This document shows positions 21,835 to 33,900 of a DNA stretch of 64,000 bases, in pieces; the stretch's first letter is position 1, and each line of letters starts with the position of its first letter. The DNA comes from Ovis canadensis (lineage: Eukaryota > Chordata > Mammalia > Artiodactyla > Bovidae): contig NC_091263.1 in assembly GCF_042477335.2 (NCBI RefSeq), positions 66,892,501 through 66,956,500 on the forward strand, in the 5' to 3' direction. The translations under genes were made by a program, and so were the position numbers. Under the pieces are notes generated by a model that ran no database searches, was not told the DNA's origin, and saw only the letters and a list, made by a program, of their open reading frames with translations.

Positions 21835-24765
21835 AGACACAAAATGAATTTTAAAATTAACTTGAATGGATTCTACACCTACACAAAAGCTACAATTATA
21901 AAACTTCTAGAAGAATTTCTTCATGACCTTGGGTTAGGCAAAACTCTTAAGATATGACACCAAAAAGTACAATCCATAAAAGAATTTATAAAACTAAACT
22001 TAATCAAAATTAAAAACTTCTACAACACTATTAAGATATTATTTTTCAATACTATTAAGAAAATGAAACGATGAGCTACAGGCTGGGAGAAGACATTTGC
22101 AAATCATTTATCGGATAAAGGATTTGTATCTAGAATATGTAAAGAATTCTTTAACTCAATAAGACATATGACCCAACTAACCAAGGGTAAGTTTTCAGTA
22201 GATATTTTATTACAGATATACAAATGGCTAACAAGAACATGAAAAGATGCTCAAAAACCATTAGCCATTAGAGAAATACAAATGGTCAGTTGTTTTTTTT
22301 TTTTACAAATGGTCAGTTTCTTAAAAGGTTAAATGTAAGCTTACCGTATGTATGATCCAGCAATTCTGCTCCTAACAGTCTACCTGAGGAATGAAAATGT
22401 ATGAGAACAAAAACTTGTACATCATAGCAGTACTGTTCATAAAAGCCCCACACTGGAAACAAATTAAACATTGATCAATTGGTGAAAAAAACAGTGGATA
22501 AACAAAATGTGGTATATGCTTACAGCGGAATACTATTCACAGGAACAATAAAATAGAAAGAACAAACTACCAATACCTTCTATGCCATCAATGAATCTCA
22601 AAAACAGTACTCCAAGGAAAGCAGCCAGACACAAAAGACCACATATTGTATGATCCCATTTATATGAAACATCTAGAACAAGGAAATCCACAGAAACAGA
22701 AAGCAAAATAGTGGTTGCCCAAGGATGAGGGTGAGAATGGGGACAAACTGCATATGGGCACCAGGAAACTTTATGCAGTGATGAAAATATCGTAACGCGG
22801 GGCAGCGGCAATGGTGGCACAACTCTGCACATTTACTACAAACTATTGAACTGCACACTTAGAATGAGTGAATAAATTATACCTCAATAAAATTATTTTT
22901 AAAAACCCAGTGATGCAAAACAAAGGGAAACTAGGAAGCATGATTAGGTGAACTTTGGATCTGCATATACCTGACTGCCCTCAAGTTCTTCAAGAAAATA
23001 ATGGTTGTGTCTGTTCTATGTGTCCGGCGCTGACACACAATAGGGGTGACTCAAGGAGCTCACCATCTCATGAGTGAGACAAGCACACAGGCCACTGCCC
23101 AGCTGGGGTTCCGTTAGAAACAAGCGTGGAGGAGACGTACCAGGCCAACCAGAGAGGCCAGACCACAGCAGCCTTCTCTGCCCCGCTAGGTGGTCTGCAT
23201 TTTTACCCCGAACGGCAAACCTAGAAAAAGAGTTAAACAGGGAACCGAGCTCCACTAGAGAAAAACATTGTGTGTCATCACTTGAGATGAAATAGGGAAT
23301 AGTAAGCCTGGGAGATAATTGGTAAGAACCGTGAGATTCCCCTGCCATTTTTCGGTTGGGTAAAACTATGTTATTGTGAGCAGCAGTAAAAACCAGTGCC
23401 GCTGGTCTTTGGGGTGAAGAGGAGTGGGCTCTGTTGCTAGTTGTGAAGGCAGAGGAGTTCAGTGAACAACAACAGGGAAACGGAAAGTCAAGCAGATGAG
23501 CCGAGCCAGAGCTGCTCGGGCTACCCTGTGCTCCTAGGGTCTCTGGTTCTGAGCAAAGTGGTGTAGGTTACACGGAAAGGGCTGTTAGCACATCACAGGC
23601 ATTTGGCCTTTCTCCCACAGCTAATCTGGTCTCCTGTTTCGACACAAAGGTACCTGTTTCCATAATCCAAACATGGTTTCTTCTCTCTCCCTCACTGCCC
23701 AGCCTGCTTCTCAAAGGCCCGTCATGGTGCTGGGCAGCAGGCCTCCACGCTGCGGGCTCGCAGGATCAGCTGCTCCAGAGGACGAAAGCACTGCTCCCCT
23801 CAGCTGAACTGGACAGTGAGCGTGGAGATCTGGCCTCGGTTCTTGACAATACTATCGGCTAGTTGATGAGATAGGGTCAGTTGCTCAGTTCTTTTGAGAT
23901 CATTTCTTTATGCTAAAATGAGCCACGTTACCTGGTAGTAACGGGCACAAGAGCCTGAGTGTGGAGGTTACTTACTGAGATGACCAAGAGAGAATCAACA
24001 GTGCTGGTGGGGTGTATGGGGGAGTGACATACCCTTCCAAAACCTTAATTGTCATCCGAGAGTGTAATCATTACCCACTGGATGAGACTGGCCAACAGCT
24101 GACTTTAGGAAGAGTGTGGATGCACTGTCCTAAGGTCCACCACCACAGTAACCAGCGTGCAGTCTCAGGGAGACAGATGTGGAACGTGGCTCCATCTGGG
24201 GAAGTGGAAACTATACACAGGGGCCCGGTTCTCACACAGGGATGAGCCTATGAGCCATGGTGGAGACTTGCCTGCATAGGGACCTGAGCTGTGCTCCAGT
24301 CCGAGGGAACCGGTCTCTGGGAAGGGGGTCAATCTGTGGTTTAAAACCTTTCCAGTGACTTCTACATGTGCCAAAGCTAGGTACCTCTGGCTTGGAGTAT
24401 TAAAAAAAAAAGAGCTGGGTGTTTCGGTTCCAGGCAGTCACAGGCCAGTCACATTCTGCTGGGGAACTCTTGTGGAGTTTTACGGCACAGAGTAAAGAAA
24501 AGGGGGGAGATCCAAGAAAGGGGTGATATGGACAGGAGCAAGCATGCAACATGTTCATGAAGTTTTTTGCGTATTTTTTCATCGGAACCCATTCTTATAA
24601 AATACACACACGTCTCTTTGAAAACTACATCTGCCATCCAGTTAGGCTTTTTTCTTATTTTCACAGAAACATTTTCACTTTGTTCAATATTTTTACACTG
24701 AATTACAATAAAAATATGATTCACCTCTAATTAAAAGAAACAAATAAATCAGGGAAGGGCAAGAA

Positions 24766-27583
24766 GGTATTAGGAGCGTACTCTTTATTTCTCTTTGGTT
24801 TCTTAACACAAAATACATGCGTTCTATAAATAAAAGGAATGAAAATTTTCTGGGAAACAATAAATTGGGGGGAGGGAGAGTCAGAATTCCTACCTACTCA
24901 CATCTCCGTGGCCAAGTCAAAAGGCTGGTCTTCAGCTCCCATCCTGGCTTTGCTCTCAGATGAAACCCAGAAGAGAAGGCTCCTTGTGTTATTACCTAAG
25001 GGGAAATACCCAAGGATGGCTGATGCCACGGCCCTCTGCTCAGAGCTGGGCTGGACCCCAGGGCTCACTGTTCAGTGTCTGTCCCACATTCTTTCCACAG
25101 TATCTCTGGGTGATGTCGTTTCATGGTTTTCCTGGAAAGGCTCCAACACCAAAGGGTCAGACCAGCCACCTGTGAAAAGTTATGACCATCGGACTAAGGA
25201 ACCTACTGTGGAGAGCGTGAAATGTTGGTGTCGGCTCACTTGTGCTGAGAGCCCAAGTCAAAGCACCACCTTACTCGGAAACACTGAGCCCAGGTGTGGC
25301 AGTATGACTTCTGCGCCAGGAGGTGGGAGTGGGTATAGGAAGGCCACCACAGGAGTGGCAGATCGTGGGAAACTGAGCTCTCAACCCCGATGGCAAAATC
25401 TGGATCAGCATCCTAAGGACCTGGCGAGGCCCACTTGCTGATTCTTAACACATTCACAGCTCAGGCTTGTCAGTGCTGTTGCAAATTCACAAAAGGAACG
25501 GGCTTATAAGATGTGCATTGGAAACTCCTCTCTTAACAGGAAACACAGACCCCACCCTCCTTCCAAGTCTACCTCAAGAGGCAGACAGACAGGGAGTGAG
25601 AAATGCTGGAGCTCCGCCGTGAGCCTGGGCTTAGACTTGATCAGACTGTTAAGTCTTTTAAAATAAAAACATCATTTTCGGGCGCTTTTAGCAGAGGCCC
25701 AGCTCCACCTAAGTGGCAGGTGTCAAAGGTACTTCCTCTGGAAATGTGGCGATTGCACACACTGATAAGCCTCCTGGTCCCAGGGTAGGAGAGATGTCTC
25801 AGAATGCCACTTCCTGCCTTTCTGAAGGGCTTCCAGGACACCCGGGCAGAGGCGGCGATGGGCAAGAGACCAACCAAGAAGAGACTGGGACCCTGAGACC
25901 CAATCTCGCGTTGGAAACGTATCCTCTCTTAAGTCTCTACTGGAAGAGTTTTAGGAAAACCTAATTTTGGCAGCAGCAGTTGAGGAACAGCTCCCCTGCC
26001 CAGTGCACTGGTCACAGAAGTGTCCTCCTGTCGGTTTCCCACTGTGCAACGTCAAGGTCCTATTCAGGGAGGGCGAAGGAGGAGCGTGGAGTCAAGAGGT
26101 CGTTTGCTAAGATCATAGGAAGAAATACAAAATCTGTTCTTTGCAGCAGCAAGAGATTCTTTCGGCTTTTACTTCTTTGGGTTGTAAAGCCGGCTTTGCG
26201 AGAGTGTAAAGGTCCACCTTGCTGGTCGGTCTGCCAAGGACTGGAGGGGAGGCCAGACCCCTGGAGTTGGCAAGTGGATGGGGGAGCAGCGGACTGGCGG
26301 GGGAGAGGCGGTGGCTGGATCAAGCCAGCCCCGGGGCTGGTGGAAGGACCAAGTCCCTGGTTAGGTTCTCGAGGTACAAATGGTCGATGTGCCTCAGAAG
26401 CGTCATGATGAGGAAAACTATCCGAGGAGGACAGGTGGGCAAATGAGCATCTGGTCAAGGAAGGGAGGAACACGAGTGGCAACAGGAGGGGACCACCGGG
26501 GCCCGCGGAGCCGCCGGCAACAAGCTGGGAGCTCCCACCTAGAAGGGTGGCGGTAACAGCCAACTCGCTAAGCCTACAGTTAAAAAAGTCCTCTGACAGT
26601 GGGTGTGGAGACAAACCCCGTGAGCACCGTGCTACAGGACAGGGTGAGAGTGCACTGGTTCCAGACACGCGGGGGGCTCAGAGGGAACCCTGCGTGCCCT
26701 ACGAGGCCTCGGGACCCTGGGATCCGAAGAATGTGGGAGCGGGTACCACCCTTTTCATGGCGGGTGGAGGTTTTCCATTTAAACACATAACTGCCCTTGG
26801 TGTCTTTTATGTTTTCTTCTTGCCAAAAAAAAAAAGCTCACTTGAAAAAAGTATTTTTCCTCCAGTTTCTTTCAAGTGTTGCTTTAACTTTCCTTCAGTT
26901 TCCTTCAAGTATCTTTTTTTTTTCTTCTCCCTCGGTTTCTCTCGAATAAGATGAAAAAGACCTCGTGGCAATCCCAAAATTAGACACAGGAAAAGTTTCT
27001 GTTCTCCCTGCTTGCTCAGCAATGTAGACAAGAATCCTCGGGGCCCTTGGATGGAAGGAGGCGCAGGGGCCCATGTGCAGCTGGCCCTGCCATGCTGCAG
27101 GCTCACAGTGAGGAACTCTGGCCTGTGTCCCCTCTCCCCCGGCCACATCCGGCAGTTTCCAGCGGCCTCAGCCACTGCAGCCGCCCCCCTGCGAACTGGC
27201 CACGGTATGGCTGGTGTGCGGTGGGTGAGGACTGTCAAGATGGAAAGCCCTCGGCAGAGGGGCAGCCCACGGAGCTGCGGCGGCTGGGAGGTGGGCTTGG
27301 ATGGAGCCCGCGGATGTGTGGACCAGCTGAGCCGCCCTGTAAGCGGCGGCAGGACCCACAGGGGCTCTGTCCCCCGCTGTGTATCTTGGTCACCCAGGCC
27401 TGAAGATCACAAGGGCTGCACAGCCAAGGAGGACTTAAGCACCTGAAACCCTGGACCTCCGGCGAGCTCACGTTTCACCTTGTCGTCTGGTCCAGCACCT
27501 CTCCCCAGGGGGACGGTCCCCGGGAGGGAGTGCTGCCTGTGTTTGTACCAGATCCCTGCCCCACCACGGCCCACCCCTGCGCC
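24766..27583 (-). other. KLHL18: KLHL18 3' untranslated region
   Basis: The region between the KLHL18 stop codon and the first good minus-strand AATAAA (complement of 24784-24789). Its length, about 2.8 kb, fits the long 3' UTR of this gene as I recall it. It is largely free of recent SINEs, unlike the flanks, which supports it being transcribed exon. Two open frames of about 200 codons lie here (24839-25441 plus strand, 26060-26668 minus strand) but resemble no protein I know. Confidence 0.6.
24784..24789 (-). terminator. Likely KLHL18 poly(A) signal
   Basis: The complement reads AATAAA in the context GAGAAATAAAGAG, and T-rich sequence follows downstream. The cleavage site would be near 24765. 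An earlier alternative signal cannot be excluded. Confidence 0.55.
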
Positions 27584-27970
27584 TTAGATGGTGAGCAGAG
27601 GGATGCAGCCCACACCGACCCCGCCCTCGTGACAGGCCATGGGGGCCATGAACGTCCAGCGGTCCGTGTCTGGGTCGTACATCTCCACCGAGCTCAGGTT
27701 GGACTGTCCGTCATAGCCCCCCACGGCGTAGAGCCGCCCGCAGCTGGCCACCAGCGAGACCCGGCTCCGGCGCGTGAGCATGGGCACGATCAGGCACCAC
27801 TGGTCCGCCACTGAGCTGTACACCTCAGCGATGCTGAGGAAGCCCGAGCCGTCGTAGCCCCCGCACACGAACATCTTGCTTCCCAGGGAGGCAGCCCCGT
27901 GGCGGCAGCGCTTGTTGAGCATGCCGGCCGCCGGGTGCCACGTGGCCGTGTGGTGGTTGTAGTGCTCCAC
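27584..27970 (-). CDS. KLHL18: KLHL18 exon 10, terminal (kelch 5-6)
   Basis: 128 codons and a TAA stop (complement of 27584-27586). It starts [20 protein letters not shown] after acceptor CCTGCTGCAG and encodes kelch 5 ([13 protein letters not shown]) and kelch 6 ([16 protein letters not shown]), ending [12 protein letters not shown]. The final strand would close the propeller. The exon is GC-rich compared with its introns. Confidence 0.96.
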   Translation of the reverse strand: MEHYNHHTATWHPAAGMLNKRCRHGAASLGSKMFVCGGYDGSGFLSIAEVYSSVADQWCLIVPMLTRRSRVSLVASCGRLYAVGGYDGQSNLSSVEMYDPDTDRWTFMAPMACHEGGVGVGCIPLLTI

Positions 27971-30900
27971 CTGCAGCAGGGAGAGGGGTGGTCAGGCCCA
28001 GGCTCGGCTGCCGGCGGCCCGGCTGCCCTCCGTGCCCAGGGAGAGGCTGAGGGGACGAGGAGCTCTGCCGGGCTGGGCCCTGGCCCCGAAGCCCACGTTC
28101 CTCAGCTGCACACCTGCTTGTGAGATGACAGGCATGGGCGACAGGGAGAAGGCCTGGCCTCACCAGCTCTGTCTACACCCACAGAAAGAAGTCGAGGAGC
28201 TGCTGCGATGCGCTTGCTTTGTGTGGTGACAGAGCAGCGGGCGTGCGGGGTCTCCCGAGATCCCCACCGTCTGGTCCCCCTGAAGCCCTGGCGGACAGTG
28301 GAATGACCACTCAATGGCTCTGGAGCTCTTTTTAAAATAAATGCAATTTCAAGTCAAGTGGCCAGAAGAACGCAACTATCTGCACGTTCCCACTCTGTCT
28401 ACGATTGCACTTCCTCTGGGTGGGAAATTCAGCAGGGCTCAGGTGCTGTTCGCTGAGGAGATGACCAGGGTGGAGTGAGAGTGCTAAGGCCACACTCTAA
28501 CCCTCTCTGTGCACACGGGTTCCCATGCTCCGAGGCGGCATTTCAGAGCACGTGGCAGATGGCCTGAGGCCCCGAGGTGACACTTTCCCTAGAAGTGGCC
28601 AGGCTGAGCCTTTTTCCAAAGAACGTCCTTTCAAAATAACTCTCGCAGGTAAAGGGAGTGTAGGTGCCCTTAGCCCAGGAGGAGCCCAGACTCACGCTGC
28701 TGAAGATCTGCAGGCCGTCGTGGCCGCCCGACACGTAGATCCTGCCCTCAAAGACTGTAACCCCTGCGGCACTGCGGTTCGAGCTCATCGGGGTCACCAC
28801 TGTCCACCTTCAGGAAGAGGCAAAGGAGAAAAGGAGCCATGAGATCGGGGGGTCCTGCCCTCCCAAGACGGCGGAGGAGGATCTGGAGGAGCTATGCTCT
28901 GTTCTGTCCCACCCTGGACAACCCCCCCAGTTGTTACGGCCTCCTCCACCACCTCTGCTCAGGTCACTCTGGCTGCCGCCTTTTGCTTAAGCTTCAGGCC
29001 CACGCACTCAAAGTCAGGACGCCCAAGCAAGGCCTCTCTGACAGATCTGCTCCTCCCTAATGCCTCTGGTCTTGTGAATGGGACCACCAGCCATCTAGCT
29101 GCTAGATTTATAGTTTCAGAATTTTTTAAGACCACTTCTCCATCATCAACATTCTGTGGTCACCATATCTCCGCTGGTTTGCCTCCTGGTCATTGCTTGT
29201 CCCCATTTCACCACTGTTGCGCTGGCTGTGGCCTCTTGTGGGACCACTGCAACTGCCTGCTTTGAGGGGCCTGGCTTTCAGATCATTCCCATCCCACCTG
29301 GGCACGGAACGTCCTCTGATGACTCTTACTTCCTCTACGGCGGGCTCCAAGTTCCTTAACGTGCTTCTTTGCCACTGGGTCCTCATCTCCTTTCCAGCTG
29401 TACCTTCTGCCACCCACACCTGCTCCTCAACCTCACACAGCAGCTCTTTCTTATCTGCAAGCCTCTCTCCCTGCTGTCTCTTCTCCTGGGATGCACACTT
29501 CCCCTCAGAAGGTATCTCTGCAACCTGACTCTGTCCCCTCAGCCGTGGGAAGATGGAAACCCTCCCCACTCTGTACCCAGGAGCTCCAGACACAGGCCCC
29601 CAGAGGAGGGCCATCGCTGCGTGCAGCGGCCCCGGCAGACGAGGTGCTGCTTAAGCATCTTAGACATCCCACTCGCTGCCTGACACTTAACAGGTTGGTT
29701 AAGTGCGTGGAATAAAGGCTTAAAAGCTCTGTGATGGATCCAATGTGTTTATACTGTAGGGTTCAAATACTGAATACAAGCAGATTAAAATACTGAAATG
29801 AAAATCTTGGGCTAACCTTGCTGGTGTTTTTCAAAGAGTGTTCCGCAAAATGAGACCACAGGATAGTGACAGATACAGTGAAATTAAAGAGGTTTCTCTA
29901 CTGCAGAATTTTTCAGTCGTTTAAAACGTTAATATATGTTATGGGAAGACGAGGCCTCTGGTGGTACAGACATCAATGTTTCCCAAGCTTCTTTAACCAT
30001 TTAATGTGTAACTTTTCTTCCCCCAAAATCATATATTACCCATTTTGGAAAGTGCTATTCATCTATTTCCCATGCCCTTTCACCTGCATTTCCATTAAAA
30101 TGAGTTGATTTATTTAAGTGTACAGAGCAGTAACAAATGTTTCCAAGTACCTATGCAGACTATTTGTTTTTAAAATTTATTTAATCATTCATTCATTTAA
30201 TCAAAGGTTATTAAATACCTATTACATGCAAGGAAGTACAGGTGCTAGACTTCCCTCGTGGCTCAGACAGTAAGAATCTGCCTGGATTCTTTACTGAATG
30301 CAGGAGACCAGGGTTTGATCCCTGGGTTGGGAAGATATCCTGGAGAAGGGAACAATCCACTCCAGTACTCCTGCCTGGAGAATTTCATGGACAGAGGAGC
30401 CTGGAGGGCTATAGTCTATGGGGTTGTGAAGAGTCAGACACAACTGAGCAACTAACATACACCACAGGAGCTAAATAGGAGAAATCTTCCTTAACCTCGA
30501 GAAGCATGAGTAAAGCACTTCTGATCTTCATACTCTGTCTAGCGAGCTCCAATGCCCCAGGGGAGCAGGACTCCTTACTTGTCTGTCTCAGGTGAGTAGG
30601 TCTCCACAGAGCTGAGAGAAGAGTTGCCATCGTAGCCACCGCAGACGTAGATCTGTCCGTCCAGCACGACCGTCCCCATGGCACTGAAACAGACACAGCT
30701 GTCACCCCGAGGGCTTTAGACTTCCCGAGGCACCCTCATGTACAGAGAAGTAAGCCGAGCCCCCAGCTGCCTCCTTCTAGAGCAGACCTAAATCCCAGGT
30801 GTGTGCCTAAGCAACAGTGTAAAATGGAAACGGAACTGCCCTGGGGTTCCTCTTGCCTCCTGCCCTTCCTGCCCGGGGTGCCTCCTCCACCTCCTCCTCA

Positions 30901-33900
30901 GCCTTTGATACGCTCTTCTGCCCTGCTGTGCTCAGGGTCGGATTCACCTTTAAGGCCCGGGTCAAATTCCTCCCTCTGCTCCTCCAGAAGCCATCCTGGA
31001 TCCCCCGGCAAGAATGAGTCCCTCCCGACCCCGCCCTCCCAGCGCAGCTCCTTTCTCACAGCTGTCAGTCACCCATTTGTCCAGCACACCAGGCCCTCCC
31101 CAGGCACACCGCCCGGGGCACCGGGTCTAGAGAGCCGAGCAAGCCAAAGGCCCTGCCCAGAGGGCTCCCAGACATCGACCCGCCACTTCTTCACAAGTGG
31201 GGACCTCCTGGAAGACAGGGGTCCTCACAGTGAGACCCTGACACTGCTGAGTGTGGTGCTTTGTAAGGAACAAGCCCTCAACATATGGGTGACTACGATT
31301 TCCCCACACAAATCACTATAAGGTACGGCAGACATCTTTTTGTTACATACATGGCCCTGCATGTCCCCTAACTTGTCTGAGGGGTCAGGCAACAGCTCCA
31401 GTTATTTCACACCCACTGCACACAGCAGGTGCTCTCTACTTGCTATCTCGCACCCTCAGCACATCCCACGGGAGGCATCACCATCACCCCTGCAGAGACA
31501 GGCAGCTGTGGCTTGAGGAGGCCAGGCGATCTCCTCAGGGCTGCCCAGAGGGCCTGCCTTGGATTTCAACGCCACAAGCCTGTCTCCCACAATGTTCATC
31601 GTGCCAAGCTCTCCTAATACCAAAGAACCAGGGTTCTGGTGTAATCATACAGTCTTCTGGTCTACACAAAGCCTCATGGAAAATGAAACATGAGTGCCAA
31701 GCTGTCCGACTCACTGTGTTCAGACCTGATGCTGAAGAAGATTAAAAGCGAATCTTGGTGTCTAACAAACAGTAAGATAAAGGATGCCAGACTTAACAGC
31801 CCTCTTTCTAATGTACACAGCAAATCACAGTGGTCCATGCGACATCCCTGAGTCAGCCTGGAAGAGGACGAGGACTTGCCTGAGGAGAGGGCTGTGGGAA
31901 GGCCACAAACTCACTAGACATGTTACTGTCCTTCTAGAAGTAGACAAAAGTAATAACTGTGAAATTCAACAAAAATGTGAGAAGGATTGAGAGGTGCCAC
32001 AAAACCATGTGATATTACCTTTCAATGAAATGGTAAAGACAGTGTGAAGAGATAAGGGGAACTACCGCACAACTGCACTCATCTCACACGCTAGCAAAGC
32101 AATGCTCAAAATTCTCCAAGCCAGGCTTCAACAGTATGTGAACTGTGAACTTCCAGGTGTTCAAGGTCGATTTAGAAAAGACAGAGGAACCAGAGATCAA
32201 ATTGCCAACATCTGCGGGATCATAGAAAAAACAAGAAAATTCCAGAAAAACATCTACTTCTGCATTGTTGATTATGCCAAAGCTTTGGACTGTGTAGATC
32301 ACAATAAACTGTGGAAAATTCTTCAAGACATGGGAATACCAGACCACCTGACCTGCCTCCTAAGAAATCTGAATGTGGGTCAAGAAGCAACAGTTAGAAC
32401 TGGACATGGAACAACAGACTGGTTCCAAATTGGGGAAGGAGTCTGTCAAGGCTGTATATTTAACTTATATGCAGAGTACATCATGTGAAATGCTGGGCTG
32501 GATGAAGCACAAGCTGGAATCAAGATTGCCGGGAGAAATATCAATAACCTCAGATATGCAGATGATACCACCCTTAAGGCAGAAAGCAGAGAAGAACTGA
32601 AGAGCCTCTTGATAAAAGTGAAAGAGGAGAGTGAAAAAGCTTGCTTAAAACTCGACATTCAAAAAACTGAGATCATGGCATCTGGTCCCATCACTTCTTG
32701 GACAATAGATGGGTAAACAATGGAAACAGTGACAGACTATTTTTCTGGGCTCCAAAATCACTGCAGCCATGAAATTAAGACGCTTGCTCCTTGGAAGAAA
32801 AGGTATGACCAACCTCAGTTCAGTCGCTCAATCGTGTCCGACTCTTTGCGACCCCATAAGCTGCAGCACACCAGGCCTCCCTGTCCATCACCAACTCTCG
32901 GAGTTCACCCAAACTCATGTCCACTGAGTCAGTGACGTCAACCAACCATCTTATCCTCTGTCGTCCCCTTCTCCTCCTGCCCTCAATTTTTCCCAGCATC
33001 AGAGTTTTTTCAAATGAGTCAGCTCTTCACATCAGGTGGCCAAAGTATTGGAGTTTCAGCTTTAGCATCAGTCCTTCCAATGAATATTCAGGACTGATTT
33101 CTTTTAGAACTGACTGGTTGGATCTCCTTGCAGTCCAAGGGACTCTCAAGAGTCTTCTCTAACACTACAGTTCAAAAGCATCAACTCTTTGGCGCTCAGC
33201 TTTCTTTATAGTCCAACTCTCACATTCATACATGACCACTGGAAAAACCATAACCTTGACCAGATGGACCTTTGTTGGCAAACTAATGTCTCTGCTTTTT
33301 AATATGCTGTCTAGGTTGGTCATAACTTTCCTTCCACAGAGTAAGCCGTCTTTTAATTTCATGGCTGCAATCACCATCTGTAGTGATTTTGGAGCCTCCC
33401 AAAATAAAAGTCTCCCACTGTTTCCCCATCTATTTACCATGAAGTGATGGGACCAGATGCCATGATCTTAGTTTTCTGAAAGTTCAGCTTTAAGCCAACT
33501 TTTTCACACTTCTCTTTCATCAAGAGGCTCTTTAGTTCTTCTTCACTTTCTGCCAAAGGGTGGTGTCATCTGCATATCTGAGGTTGTTAATATGACCAAC
33601 CTAGACAGCATATTAAAAGCAGAGACATTACTTTGCTGAGAAAGGTCCATTTAGTCAGAGCTATGGTTTTTCCAGTAGTCATGTATGGATGTGAGAGTTG
33701 GACTGTAAAGAGAGTTGAGTGCTGCAGAATTGATGCTTTTGAACTGTGGTGTTAGAGAAGATTCTGATGCTGAGAAAGACTGAAGGTGGGAGGAGAAGGG
33801 GGAGATAGGTTGAGATGGTTGGATGGCATCAGCGACTTGATGGACATGAGTTTGAGCAAGCTCCGGGAGCTGGTGATGGACAGGGAGGCTTGGCGTGCTG

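Larger units (their letters stand above)
20075..22905 (+). repeat. L1 LINE, 3' part, with two CHR insertions
   Basis: A 2.8-kb sense L1 from the ORF2 region (near GCCCAGATGGCTTCACTGG) to the 3' end (TACCTCAATAAAATTATTTT). Many stops and frameshifts rule out activity. It is interrupted by CHR SINEs at 20727-20851 and 21014-21157 and by an (AC)n run at 21813-21834. L1 words such as TGAATTCTAACAAATATT and GGTTGTATCAGTATCTTG confirm it. Confidence 0.85.
16036..24765. other. Intergenic region NGP-like - KLHL18
   Basis: The two genes converge on this interval, their 3' ends facing each other. It contains two Bov-tA SINEs, an old L1-like sequence split by a BovB and an MLT1 LTR, and a 2.8-kb L1 carrying two CHR SINEs. 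A short MIR-like tail sits near 16590-16640. Stretches 16980-17790, 18560-18690 and 22910-24765 contain nothing I can name. Confidence 0.65.

Noticed and set aside
24839-25441. 200-codon open frame on the plus strand
   Set aside because: It lies opposite the KLHL18 3' UTR, resembles no family, has ordinary chance composition and no splice or Kozak support.
26060-26668. 202-codon open frame on the minus strand
   Set aside because: It lies inside the KLHL18 3' UTR downstream of the stop codon; no recognisable domain; GC-rich sequence makes long chance frames likely.
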